From NCBI GenBank assembly GCA_900765975.1, contig CAAFTS010000169.1, forward strand, positions 1-38,047: a stretch of DNA of 38,047 bases. Direction: 5' to 3'. The notes under the pieces were generated by a model that saw only the letters and a list, made by a program, of their open reading frames with translations, made no database searches and was not told where the DNA came from. The DNA comes from Lachnospiraceae bacterium (GTDB lineage Bacteria > Bacillota > Clostridia > Lachnospirales > Lachnospiraceae). Position numbers and translations under genes: made by a program. This document shows, one piece after another, positions 6,928 through 15,413 of the stretch (position 1 is the first letter of the stretch; each line of letters opens with the position of its first letter).

Positions 6928-9900
6928 TTAATATTGCTCAAACATATGTGCTGCAATCATATCCTCCAACGAATAGGCCTTCATTCTTGCCTCCCGCTCT
7001 CCGCCTTCCGACAACAGGATATCATTCAGCCGGCCGTACCGGCCGCCTTCTCCCTTCGGAATTTCCCTGGAACATTCTTCCTTATCACTGCGGTAGGAAT
7101 TTCCATCAATCATCTCTTTAAAATAATACTTCAGTTTTTCGTTTGCAAAGAGAACAAATTTCTTTACATAAATATTTTCATACATCGGAGTCAGAACTTC
7201 TGTAGAATAATCGACACTTTCGCTGTCACCTTTCTGCAGCTGATAATACAGCATAACCCGGCTTCCCTTCTGTCCTTTGTACTCGATCAAAGTCTTGTCC
7301 CAGAGCTGCAATTCAATCAGCCATTCTTTTTCATAAGAAAGGAAAAATGGAAAATAAATCTGTTTTCCACACAGTTCCTGTAAAAACTGTTTGATCGTCT
7401 TACGTGAAGAACTGTTGTATTCTCTTGTGGAGTAATATTTGAGCACAGCAATCTTGCAGATGTCAATAACCTCTTCTCCCTTTTCATATTCTCGGCAGAT
7501 AATATCAATTACACTCTTGCTGATCTTCCGTTCCTCTGTCACATATTCTCTGGACATATATGCCAGATAAGCCTGCTGCAGTCGGAAATAAGCTCCTTCC
7601 GCATAATAATCCTCAAAGATAGCTGACTCTCCAAAGATTTCTTCCGAGAACAGCATCTGCGTCAGAATCCGTTCTGCCAGTTTATGAGTATGCACTTCGT
7701 ATTCCTTAGCTTCCCGCCAAAGCTGTTTCATCTCCAGTGTAGCGCCACAGTAATAAGCAGCAAGATAGGTTAGGATCACCTTATCATATTGATTTTTCTT
7801 GAAAAGTTCAAAACAGACATAAGTAAGAAAATCATCATTTTCATAGTTATTTTCTCGTATAATTCTGCTGCAGAGAGTCAGAAGCTCCGTATCATTATAC
7901 TTTTCTAAACCTTTTCTGCGCACTACTTCCAAAGTCAGTTCTTCTGCTTCTTCCTCTTCCCGATTCAGCTTCAAACCATTGATATATTTTCTACACATAT
8001 CCATATAACGCAGTTCATAGAACAAACGCCGGCTTTCATAAGGTATCGAGTCTGTATAATGACGACCATCTTTTCCTTCCCATACAAGACGAGCTGTTTT
8101 TGAGTATAAAAACACCTGCGCTCCATGGTCTGCTGTATATGGTACTTTCTGAGAAATCGTTCCATCCTCCTCAATTACATGAATGAACTTCATATTCTCA
8201 ACCTTTGTAGTAATCTCATATGCATGACAAATATCATACAAAGCTTTCACCCGATCCGGATTCATCGCGCGTTCCACGACGAATCTCTTATAAATAATCC
8301 TAAGTGCTTCATCAATATGTCTTCGATCTAGCTGATTCCATGCAAATGCTTCCATCTCATCACGATAATGTGCATAAATCTCACTGCTTTCATCCACATA
8401 AGTGATCAGATTAGAGTATAGAAATGAACATTTCTTATAATCCAGTGAATTTCCATGCATGAAATACAAATAAACACTTCTCGGCAATGCTTTCTTAAAC
8501 TCTGAAGGTTCCAAAGCAGCCATATAATATTCATACAGCTGTGCAATTTTCAGTTCTGCTCCTACCGCTCTTTCATACCATTCAAAACAGGCACTATCAA
8601 TTCGATTGCCCTTTATCAGCAGTGTACAGATTGCCGTCAATATCATTGTTTCCGGATATATCTTATATGCCGCCGCCAGTGTTTCAAATAAATGTTTATC
8701 ATACGTCTTTAACTGGCTCGCAAGATTAGCAGTATACAACGCCAGTTCCTTTGTCATCAACTTATACTTTACTGCAAAGGCAAGTACACGTACTTCAAAC
8801 ATCCCCAGTTTTTTCAACGTTGTACTCTTCTCCCGATAACAACGGAACGCCTCCATATAGAAAAGCAAACTATGTGTCTTTTCCTCATAAAAATGCTTTT
8901 CCATTATTCGCAGCCGTTCGGTCAATATTTTATATTCGGAATCCACGTTAACCAGCATACAGAGAATTTTCCAACTGTCTGGATGCTTTAAGTAAGATTT
9001 TGATAATTCTTCTGCTACCCGTCGCTGTCCAATGGAATCATTGCTCAAAAATGTGGTCAGATACAGGTAATAAGAACTGAGTTCCACATCCTTTCCGATT
9101 GCAAACCGATTATAATTGTAAGATTCCAGCAGCCACTTTGCCTCTTCCATCCGTTTTCCTAGTAGGCAGATGTGTGCATGCACAAGCAAATATAATTCAT
9201 TTCGGTCGTCTACTTTTCGCAAATGTTCAATCCGCTTTAATGCCTCTTCGGTCCAAACAGATAATTCCTTTTTTCCTGCTTCATACTGAAGATATCCCTT
9301 AATAATACTTGCGAACTCCAGATCATTTTCTCGACGTTCTTCATCACGTACAATATCTTTTTCCACTATGATCTCATACGTCAGAGTTTCATAAGGAGAT
9401 TCCAGAATGATCTTGCCGAAATTACTTCCCCGGTGTAATTTATCATGATTAATAAAATACTCCAACCGATAGGAATTACCAATAAATTCTTCTGTTGTAA
9501 CCCTTGTATGCTCTACGCTTAAAAATTCTCCCTCAGTCCGCACATCAAGAGACAAAAATCCCCATGTATTTTTCTTAATCGTAAAGATCTCCTTCCGGGT
9601 TTCAATCAAAGAAGTGAACGCCCTGCTCTCTTCCTCCAAGGTCAGGAAAATCTTTTCTTTTTGTTTACAGCCTACGAGAAACTCTTCCAGAGCCTGCTGA
9701 TCCAGTTCCCATTTCCGCATATTGTCATACAACGCCTGAATCCGCTTGTCCTCATACTTTAAAATCTCATAAAAATCTCTGGAACGGAAGAGTTTTTCGG
9801 CCTCTGCCGGATCACGAAATGCAAGTTTTTTAAAGTCTTCCAGACTTTGAATCTTGCCATAACGTGTCATTACAAATGGCTTTTCAATGATAGCAGTAAA

Positions 9901-10230
9901 TGCCACATCATATTCACCGCCATTGCAAACAATCGTAAACTTTCCGTGTTCTACATGACCAGGAACCAACCCAGTTCCGTCGTATGTATAATTTATGTTT
10001 ACCGGGTTTCCATCGAACCCTTGTTCCTCGCATTCCACACGAAAGGAAGAAGGATACACCAGACCTCTGATGCTTCCCTCTCCCTGATTCTGCAGTGAGA
10101 AACTTCCCTTATACTTTTCTCCTTCTCCTACACGCATGATAATACGTGTCTCCGGAAATATAATTTCCGGCTGGGGAATGTGAAAATCTCCTTTTGAAAG
10201 ACGTTTGATTTTATTCTTCAAAATTGCCAC
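6928..10230 (-). CDS. Giant beta-sandwich plus alpha-repeat protein (DUF5717-like)
   Basis: Function unknown. It resembles what I recall as DUF5717. The 1100-residue protein has no signal peptide or membrane helix. Residues of about 20-115 form an Ig-like beta sandwich (SFSLQNQGEGSIRGLVYPSS). About 120-210 is helical, including DPAEAEKLFRSRDFYEIL. About 217-300 looks like a second beta sandwich. From about 305 to the end it is almost entirely helical with TPR/HEAT-like periodicity. Such a build suggests a large scaffold. It is the first gene of the operon, with a promoter at 10276-10304. The start is uncertain: the frame opens with GTG at 10230 directly after a stop codon, while a TTG at 10221 has AGGTGG five bases upstream, a better ribosome-site spacing. 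Confidence 0.8.
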   Translation of the reverse strand: MAILKNKIKRLSKGDFHIPQPEIIFPETRIIMRVGEGEKYKGSFSLQNQGEGSIRGLVYPSSFRVECEEQGFDGNPVNINYTYDGTGLVPGHVEHGKFTIVCNGGEYDVAFTAIIEKPFVMTRYGKIQSLEDFKKLAFRDPAEAEKLFRSRDFYEILKYEDKRIQALYDNMRKWELDQQALEEFLVGCKQKEKIFLTLEEESRAFTSLIETRKEIFTIKKNTWGFLSLDVRTEGEFLSVEHTRVTTEEFIGNSYRLEYFINHDKLHRGSNFGKIILESPYETLTYEIIVEKDIVRDEERRENDLEFASIIKGYLQYEAGKKELSVWTEEALKRIEHLRKVDDRNELYLLVHAHICLLGKRMEEAKWLLESYNYNRFAIGKDVELSSYYLYLTTFLSNDSIGQRRVAEELSKSYLKHPDSWKILCMLVNVDSEYKILTERLRIMEKHFYEEKTHSLLFYMEAFRCYREKSTTLKKLGMFEVRVLAFAVKYKLMTKELALYTANLASQLKTYDKHLFETLAAAYKIYPETMILTAICTLLIKGNRIDSACFEWYERAVGAELKIAQLYEYYMAALEPSEFKKALPRSVYLYFMHGNSLDYKKCSFLYSNLITYVDESSEIYAHYRDEMEAFAWNQLDRRHIDEALRIIYKRFVVERAMNPDRVKALYDICHAYEITTKVENMKFIHVIEEDGTISQKVPYTADHGAQVFLYSKTARLVWEGKDGRHYTDSIPYESRRLFYELRYMDMCRKYINGLKLNREEEEAEELTLEVVRRKGLEKYNDTELLTLCSRIIRENNYENDDFLTYVCFELFKKNQYDKVILTYLAAYYCGATLEMKQLWREAKEYEVHTHKLAERILTQMLFSEEIFGESAIFEDYYAEGAYFRLQQAYLAYMSREYVTEERKISKSVIDIICREYEKGEEVIDICKIAVLKYYSTREYNSSSRKTIKQFLQELCGKQIYFPFFLSYEKEWLIELQLWDKTLIEYKGQKGSRVMLYYQLQKGDSESVDYSTEVLTPMYENIYVKKFVLFANEKLKYYFKEMIDGNSYRSDKEECSREIPKGEGGRYGRLNDILLSEGGEREARMKAYSLEDMIAAHMFEQY

Positions 10231-10275
10231 CTACTTCTATGTGATTAAAAGTTCTAATTACGCATTCTATCTTGA

Positions 10276-10304
10276 ATTATAACATTAATTTGCAGGTGGT
10301 TCAA
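10276..10304 (-). promoter_or_regulatory. Promoter of the Hsp70-like/TPR operon
   Basis: On the minus strand, TTGAAC (10299-10304), a 17-base spacer and a perfect TATAAT (10276-10281) lie about 46 bases upstream of the GTG start. This is a strong vegetative-type promoter. Upstream, at 10333-10350, the dyad TGTAT-N6-ATACA is visible. No convincing terminator for the upstream transporter gene (stop at 10354) is seen, only weak AT-only pairing. Confidence 0.75.
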
Positions 10305-10353
10305 TGGGGGAATAAAAGATTTTATCTCACTATTGTATGCAAGTATACATTTC

Positions 10354-12312
10354 TCATTTTACAATTCGGTAATATTCCCTTGAGGTAATCATGAACACAA
10401 GAATATAAAATACAGTGAAGATACATACCGTTCCAACTGTACACACTGCCTCCAACTTCACATTTGTCAGATTCAGTGTCCGCATTAATTTCGTCAACAC
10501 TGGAAATGCAACTGCCAAATGTACCATTGCTGCACCAAGTGGCAAGAAAAAGACGGTCAATACCTGACTACGAATGGTACGTTTCACTTCTTTCTGACTC
10601 ATTCCTACTTTTCTCATAATCTGGAATCGTTCCCTGTCATCATAGCCTTCAGAAATCTGTTTGTAATAAATAATCAATACCGTTCCCATTAAAAACAAGA
10701 AGCCCACAAAAACTCCCATAAACAAAAATCCACCGTACAACTGATAAAAGCTTTCTTCTGAAGATTGTCTCCATTCAAAATAAGTGCCTTCCATCTCCGC
10801 CCCTCTCTCATAGATAGACTTCAATGCTTTTGTACAATCCTCTTCTTCTCCTTTTGGATTAAAATATTGATGATAAGTAACTGCCCCACGTCCTTCCGGA
10901 TCATAGGTTTCTGCAAGTCTATATAACTCTTCGATATCCGAAACAACTGCATAGATGGTTTCAACGGCTGCTCCATTATCATATTTTTCCATTTTAAGTG
11001 AACTTAATTGTTCCTTAATTTTATACGACTGATCCCCAAATCGAATGCTGTCTCCGGAAAACTCCCCTTTCGGTGCGCAAAAGAGAATCTCGCCCGATTC
11101 TAATGTTTCTTCTGTTTTCTCCATCGCATTGTAACATTCCAATGTTGTCAAAACCAACGCACGCATATCACCTGCTGTATATTGTAAATCAGACGTGAGT
11201 TCCAATGCATTCTCCTTCTTAATTGCTGCGAGAGACAAGGTCACCATTTCTTGCCGTTCTTTTGTTTTCACATCATTGCATTCCAATTCTTCTTCCACAA
11301 TCTGCTGAATTTGTGCTACCTTTTCTGTATCTGGATTTGCCAAACTGATGTGGTAATCCGTCGGAAACCGCTGAGACAATATATCATTCATACCTGTATA
11401 CAAGGATACCGTTACAGAAATCAGTACAAGCACAATTGTACTCATAATACAGATATTCGCCAATCCCACCGCATTTTGTTTCATTCGATAAAGCATCCCC
11501 GATACGGTAGCAAAGTGATTGGGGCGATAATAAAAGTTTTTCTTCTTTTTTAAAATCTTTAAAAATGCAATACTTCCCGCTGTAAAAAGTGCATAGGTTC
11601 CGATAATCACAAGGATGACTGCAATAAAAAATGAGCTCAGCGCACTCAAAGGAGATTCTGTTGTTACTGCAATTCCATATCCAACTGCAAGTGTCACAAC
11701 TCCGATCAATGTAAACAGCCATTTCGTCTTTGGCTCACGCTCACCCACATTTCCTCCATGGAGCAGTTCCACTGGATTTGCCTTGCGTAATTGGAACAGA
11801 TTATAAGAAAATGTAACCAGAAAAATAATTCCAAACAAAAATAACGTTCTGACAATTGCCTCCGGCTCAATGGAAAAAGACAATGGAACCGAAAAATTAA
11901 TCATCTTCAGCAGAATCAAAAACATCAGTTTCCCAAGTAAGATTCCCAACAGCAAGCCAAGTCCCAGACTCACTGCTGCTGTAAATACGCTTTCCCATAA
12001 AAGCATTTTTGTCAGATTTCTCTTGTCCATTCCAAGAACCTGATAGACTCCAAATTCCTTTTTTCTCTGTTTCACCAAAAAGCTATTTGTATAAAACAAA
12101 AAGATTGCAGAGAAGATTCCGGTAATCCAAGACGCCATGTTTAAAATCACCATCATAGAATCCGCCCCAGGCATCTGCCGGACTCCTTCATTTTTACAAA
12201 TGGCATCCATCGTATAAAACATCATTACCGTTAAAACACAAGTAAGTATATAGGGAAGATAACTCTTTCGATTCTTTCCGATGTTTGTCACAGCAAGTTT
12301 TGGATAAAACAT
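10354..12312 (-). CDS. BceB-type ABC transporter permease
   Basis: This is the membrane partner of a BceAB-type transporter, the class that senses and detoxifies peptide antibiotics acting on lipid II-cycle intermediates. The 652-residue protein has an N-terminal membrane helix, then FtsX-like blocks (VKQRKKEFGVYQVLGMDKRNL, shown only in part here as KKEFGVYQVLGMDKR). A large extracellular domain lies at about 310-520 between membrane segments, followed by a C-terminal FtsX-like domain with RFQIMRKVGMSQKEVKRTI. About ten membrane helices are expected. The start overlaps the ATPase stop by one base (TGATG), so the two are translationally coupled. The adjacent BceRS pair supports the assignment; the inducing drug cannot be predicted. 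Confidence 0.9.
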   Translation of the reverse strand: MFYPKLAVTNIGKNRKSYLPYILTCVLTVMMFYTMDAICKNEGVRQMPGADSMMVILNMASWITGIFSAIFLFYTNSFLVKQRKKEFGVYQVLGMDKRNLTKMLLWESVFTAAVSLGLGLLLGILLGKLMFLILLKMINFSVPLSFSIEPEAIVRTLFLFGIIFLVTFSYNLFQLRKANPVELLHGGNVGEREPKTKWLFTLIGVVTLAVGYGIAVTTESPLSALSSFFIAVILVIIGTYALFTAGSIAFLKILKKKKNFYYRPNHFATVSGMLYRMKQNAVGLANICIMSTIVLVLISVTVSLYTGMNDILSQRFPTDYHISLANPDTEKVAQIQQIVEEELECNDVKTKERQEMVTLSLAAIKKENALELTSDLQYTAGDMRALVLTTLECYNAMEKTEETLESGEILFCAPKGEFSGDSIRFGDQSYKIKEQLSSLKMEKYDNGAAVETIYAVVSDIEELYRLAETYDPEGRGAVTYHQYFNPKGEEEDCTKALKSIYERGAEMEGTYFEWRQSSEESFYQLYGGFLFMGVFVGFLFLMGTVLIIYYKQISEGYDDRERFQIMRKVGMSQKEVKRTIRSQVLTVFFLPLGAAMVHLAVAFPVLTKLMRTLNLTNVKLEAVCTVGTVCIFTVFYILVFMITSREYYRIVK

Positions 12313-13073
12313 CAGCGCTCACCTCCCGTTGTCAGTACTGTCAACGCAGCGGCTATTTTCTGATACATTTCCTCGTTACTCAAATTCCCCCGATAAATCT
12401 GATGAAAAACTTCCCCGTCTTTGATAAATAAGACACGACTCGCACTGCTAGCTGCCCGAACGCTGTGGGTCACCATCAAAATCGTCTGTCCTTCTTTATT
12501 AATCTGTGTAAACAACTGCATCAAATCATCAGCCGCACGCGAATCTAACGCTCCGGTGGGCTCATCTGCGAGAATAATCTGGGGTTTTGTAATCAGCGCT
12601 CTTGCCACTGCTACACGTTGTTTCTGGCCTCCGGACACTTCGTAAGGATATTTTTTTAATAAATGAACAATTCCCAATTGTTCCGCAATCGGCTGCAGAC
12701 GTTTCTTCATTTCCTCATATTTCTTCCCAGCCAGAACCAACGGAAGATAAATATTATCTTCCAAAGAAAATGTATCCAATAAATTGAAATCTTGAAACAC
12801 AAATCCTAAGTTTTGCCTGCGAAATGCAGCCATCTCTTTATCCTTAATTGTACTTAAATCTCTTCCTTTCAAACAAACTTTTCCACTGGTGGGCTTATCC
12901 AGAGCCGCCATAATATTGAGTAAGGTTGTCTTACCGGAACCACTCTCTCCCATAATTGCAACAAATTCTTTCGGTTCTACCGAAAAGGTCACATCGGAAA
13001 GCGCCTGTACCTGCTGAGAACCAAACCGAGTCGTATAAATTTTCTTAACATTTCTTACATCTAACAATGACAT
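12312..13073 (-). CDS. BceA-type ABC transporter ATP-binding protein
   Basis: This is the cytosolic ATPase of the peptide-antibiotic transporter, in the MacB/LolD/BceA family. Walker A GESGSGKTT, Q-loop GFVFQDFNLLDTFS, signature VSGGQKQRVAVARAL, Walker B IILADEPTGALD and H-loop VTHSVRAAS are all intact. The frame opens at a TTG at 13097, but the ATG at 13073 gives the family N-terminus MSLLDVRNVKKIY and has AGGA upstream, so 253 residues are preferred. The promoter region (13098-13200) holds a BceR-like operator and a TATAAT with no good -35, as expected of an activated promoter. Confidence 0.92.
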   Translation of the reverse strand: MSLLDVRNVKKIYTTRFGSQQVQALSDVTFSVEPKEFVAIMGESGSGKTTLLNIMAALDKPTSGKVCLKGRDLSTIKDKEMAAFRRQNLGFVFQDFNLLDTFSLEDNIYLPLVLAGKKYEEMKKRLQPIAEQLGIVHLLKKYPYEVSGGQKQRVAVARALITKPQIILADEPTGALDSRAADDLMQLFTQINKEGQTILMVTHSVRAASSASRVLFIKDGEVFHQIYRGNLSNEEMYQKIAAALTVLTTGGER

Positions 13074-13128
13074 CCTGTTTTCCTGCCTTTCTCTCAATGA
13101 TTACCATTTACGTTTTCTTTACGTGTTT

Positions 13129-13134
13129 ATTATA
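13129..13134 (-). promoter_or_regulatory. -10 box of the bceAB-type operon
   Basis: A perfect TATAAT on the minus strand lies 56 bases upstream of the ATPase start. The hexamer 17 bases further upstream does not resemble TTGACA. A strong -10 without a -35 fits a promoter that needs an activator, and a BceR-like site lies 45 bases upstream of this box. Confidence 0.55.
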
Positions 13135-13178
13135 GCCAACAGATAACAGGTGTTTCCATAACTTCGCCTTGCATCCAG

Positions 13179-13194
13179 CTTACATTTTTGTAAG
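13179..13194. promoter_or_regulatory. BceR-like operator
   Basis: A perfect dyad CTTACA-TTTT-TGTAAG matches the TNACA-N4-TGTAA consensus I know for BceR-type response regulators. It lies 7 bases downstream of the kinase stop codon and about 45 bases upstream of the -10 box of the transporter genes. The regulator encoded at 14220-14891 is the obvious ligand. Only one clear copy is seen. Confidence 0.75.
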
Positions 13195-13200
13195 GTTCTC

Positions 13201-14223
13201 TTAGTCCACATCCAGATTTCGTCTTTTCAATGACAGGTAAACACGACTCCCCCGTCCTACTTCAGATTCTACAGCAATTCCATGATTCAACTTGTCACAA
13301 ATACTTTTGCACAGATATAACCCAATCCCTGTTGATTTTTTATCCTGTCTTCCGTTATATCCCGTAAACCCTTTTTCAAAAATTCGCGGAAGATCCTCTT
13401 CCTGGATTCCGATTCCTGTATCTTCAATTACCAACCGTCCATATTCCCCTTCTTCCCGATAAATCATAATCTTCCCTTCTGTCGTATACTTCAATGCATT
13501 AGACAATAGCTGCTCGATTACGAACACGAGCCATTTTTCATCGGTCAGCACCATTTCCTCACATTTCCTATATTCTAAAGGGAGTTTCTTCATAATAAAC
13601 AGTGTGGAGTATTTTTTCACCGCCTGCCGGACAATTTCATCCAAGGAATACCATTGCAGCACCAAGTCTGAGGACATATCCTCCATTCGAAGATAGGATA
13701 ATACCATCTCTACATATTGCTCTGTTTTAAACAATTCCATTTTTAAATTCCGCAAAAATTCCTCTTCCTCGCTTTTCCGTTCCCTTCCTTCCCAAGTCTG
13801 AATCAGCAGCCGCATTGCTGCAATAGGCGTTTTGATCTGATGAGCCCATAGACTGTAATAATCCAGCATATCCTGCCTGCCAATACGCATATTAGACTCC
13901 AATTCATCACAGTGCAGATATAAATCCAATAAATTCTTTTGATATTGTTCTTCCATTCCCTCTAATGCATCTGGAAACTCTCCCAATTCATAGGGAAGAG
14001 ACGCCGTTGCATAAGAAAGCTGCTCAAACCTTCGTACATAACGAATAAAGTCCACCAAAAGAACGCCGACAAGGAGCAATCCTGCCAAAACTGCCGCATA
14101 CCGAATTCCTTCCAAACTCTCATTATATAAGAAAAGAACTGCGCAGAAAATTCCTACACAGCCCAGATAAGTCCCTATATATTTCCTCTCTCTCCGAAAA
14201 TAACCCACTGCCAGTTTTCTCAT
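13201..14223 (-). CDS. BceS-type intramembrane-sensing histidine kinase
   Basis: This 340-residue sensor kinase is of the short-loop type that cannot sense a ligand by itself and takes its signal from a BceAB transporter. Two membrane helices (about 18-33 and 41-60) are joined by a loop of only a few residues. The phospho-accepting H128 lies in LWAHQIKTPI. The ATPase domain has the N box (EQLLSNALKYT), G1 (IEDTGIGIQEEDLPRIF) and G2 (KSTGIGLYL). It overlaps the response regulator gene by four bases. All catalytic motifs are present, and the neighbouring transporter genes support the BceS role. Confidence 0.92.
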   Translation of the reverse strand: MRKLAVGYFRRERKYIGTYLGCVGIFCAVLFLYNESLEGIRYAAVLAGLLLVGVLLVDFIRYVRRFEQLSYATASLPYELGEFPDALEGMEEQYQKNLLDLYLHCDELESNMRIGRQDMLDYYSLWAHQIKTPIAAMRLLIQTWEGRERKSEEEEFLRNLKMELFKTEQYVEMVLSYLRMEDMSSDLVLQWYSLDEIVRQAVKKYSTLFIMKKLPLEYRKCEEMVLTDEKWLVFVIEQLLSNALKYTTEGKIMIYREEGEYGRLVIEDTGIGIQEEDLPRIFEKGFTGYNGRQDKKSTGIGLYLCKSICDKLNHGIAVESEVGRGSRVYLSLKRRNLDVD

Positions 14224-14891
14224 TCTATCAGATACCCAATTCCTTTCTTTGTAATAATATAATCACGAATCCCCACCGACTCCAACTTCTTACGAAGTCT
14301 TGTCACATTCACCGTCAAAGTATTGTCATCAATAAACTCATCACTTTCCCACAGCCGCTCCATAATCCGATCACGCCTGACAATCTTACCTGCATTTTCC
14401 ATCAAAATCTGTAAAATCTTAAAATCATTTTTCGTCAAGTCCAACTTTTCTTCTTCATATAGAACCGTTGCATCATTTAAATTCAAAATCACTCCACCAT
14501 GCTCCAATTGATTCTGCTGTTCAGCAAATGCATAGGTCCGTCGAAAAAGTGCCTGTATCTTTGCAGTAAGTACATTCAAATCAAACGGTTTCTCAATAAA
14601 GTCATCCCCACCCATATTCATTGCCATCACAATATTCATATTGTCATTGGCAGAAGACAAAAAAATAATCGGCACATGAGACGTTTTTCGAATCTGTGTA
14701 CACCAATGAAATCCATTATAAAACGGAAGTAAAATATCCATTAAAACCATATGTGGCTGAAAATGCAAAAAACATTCTTCTACTCGTTTAAAGTCTTGAA
14801 TATATTGCACGTCATAATCCCATGTCTTCAAATGTGCACAGATTGTTTTTGCGATTGTCTCATCATCTTCTACAATTAAAATGCGATACAT
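14220..14891 (-). CDS. BceR-type OmpR-family response regulator
   Basis: This 223-residue cytosolic transcription factor is phosphorylated by the adjacent kinase. The receiver domain has the acidic pair E8/D9/D10 (LIVEDDE), the phosphorylation site D52 (VLMDILLPFYNG) and K101 (FIEKPFD). The C-terminal winged helix has DLTKNDFKILQILM and DDNTLTVNVTRLRKKL, typical of the OmpR/PhoB group. AAGGAG lies upstream of its ATG. It should bind the dyad at 13179-13194 and activate the transporter genes. It is transcribed divergently from the PadR operon. Confidence 0.93.
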   Translation of the reverse strand: MYRILIVEDDETIAKTICAHLKTWDYDVQYIQDFKRVEECFLHFQPHMVLMDILLPFYNGFHWCTQIRKTSHVPIIFLSSANDNMNIVMAMNMGGDDFIEKPFDLNVLTAKIQALFRRTYAFAEQQNQLEHGGVILNLNDATVLYEEEKLDLTKNDFKILQILMENAGKIVRRDRIMERLWESDEFIDDNTLTVNVTRLRKKLESVGIRDYIITKKGIGYLIE

Positions 14892-14926
14892 TTTAAACTC
14901 TCCTTTCGGATTTTCACCTATTTGTT

Positions 14927-14954
14927 ATTATACTGAATATTGCAAAGATTTCAA
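14927..14954 (-). promoter_or_regulatory. Promoter of the BceRS-type operon
   Basis: On the minus strand, TTGAAA (14949-14954), a 16-base spacer and TATAAT (14927-14932) lie 36 bases upstream of the response regulator start. Two similar blocks, CTTAGAATCT (14960-14969) and CTTAAGAATCT (14979-14989), lie just upstream, between this promoter and the divergent padR promoter; they could be binding sites but are not identified. Confidence 0.65.
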
Positions 14955-15005
14955 CCTGACTTAGAATCTTTCATTTTTCTTAAGAATCTCTTTTGATAAT
15001 ATGTA

Positions 15006-15034
15006 TTGACTTACTATATTATACTTTATATAAT
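15006..15034 (+). promoter_or_regulatory. Promoter of the PadR-DUF1700-DUF4097 operon
   Basis: TTGACT (15006-15011), a 17-base spacer and TATAAT (15029-15034) lie 59 bases upstream of the PadR start. The sequence from 15011 to 15075 is extremely AT-rich, with ATATAT-containing dyads (about 15049-15071) between promoter and ribosome site, a likely place for PadR autorepression. Confidence 0.7.
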
Positions 15035-15092
15035 ATAAATAAATCAAACATATATAGAGTTGATATATATATTTTCAGAAAGGAGTATGCAT

Positions 15093-15413
15093 ATGACTTT
15101 TCCATTAAATGGTCCCATGTTTGACCTGCTTGTACTTTCGGTCATTGCGGAGGAAGATGCTTATGGTTATCAGATCAGTCAGATTATCAAGCGTGCCTCT
15201 TCCTCCACAAAAGATTCTACCTTATATCCGATTCTGAAACGTCTTCAGGAACGCCAGTTTGTCGAAACTTATGACCGGCAGTTCCAAGGCAGAAACCGAA
15301 AATACTATAGAATCACAGACACCGGAAAACACTATTTAGCAGAACTCATAAATGATTGGGAATGCTACCGCACCATTGTAGATGACATTGTACGAGGAGG
15401 GATTGCATCATGA
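15093..15413 (+). CDS. PadR-family transcriptional regulator
   Basis: This is a small DNA-binding repressor of the PadR family (106 residues, the usual size for the short subfamily). The winged-helix pattern is clear: FDLLVLSVIAEEDAYGYQI, then STLYPILKRLQERQFVE and GRNRKYYRITDTGKHYL. Two ATGs compete: 15087 lies one base from AAAGGAG, 15093 lies seven bases from it, so 15093 is chosen. It overlaps the DUF1700 gene by four bases (ATGA). PadR proteins next to DUF1700/DUF4097 genes typically regulate their own operon, often in response to envelope stress. Confidence 0.93.
   Translation: MTFPLNGPMFDLLVLSVIAEEDAYGYQISQIIKRASSSTKDSTLYPILKRLQERQFVETYDRQFQGRNRKYYRITDTGKHYLAELINDWECYRTIVDDIVRGGIAS

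Noticed and set aside
15000..15092. AT-rich stretch as replication origin or attachment site
   Set aside because: It holds a normal TTGACT-17-TATAAT promoter and ribosome site; no iterons, DnaA boxes or flanking duplications were seen.
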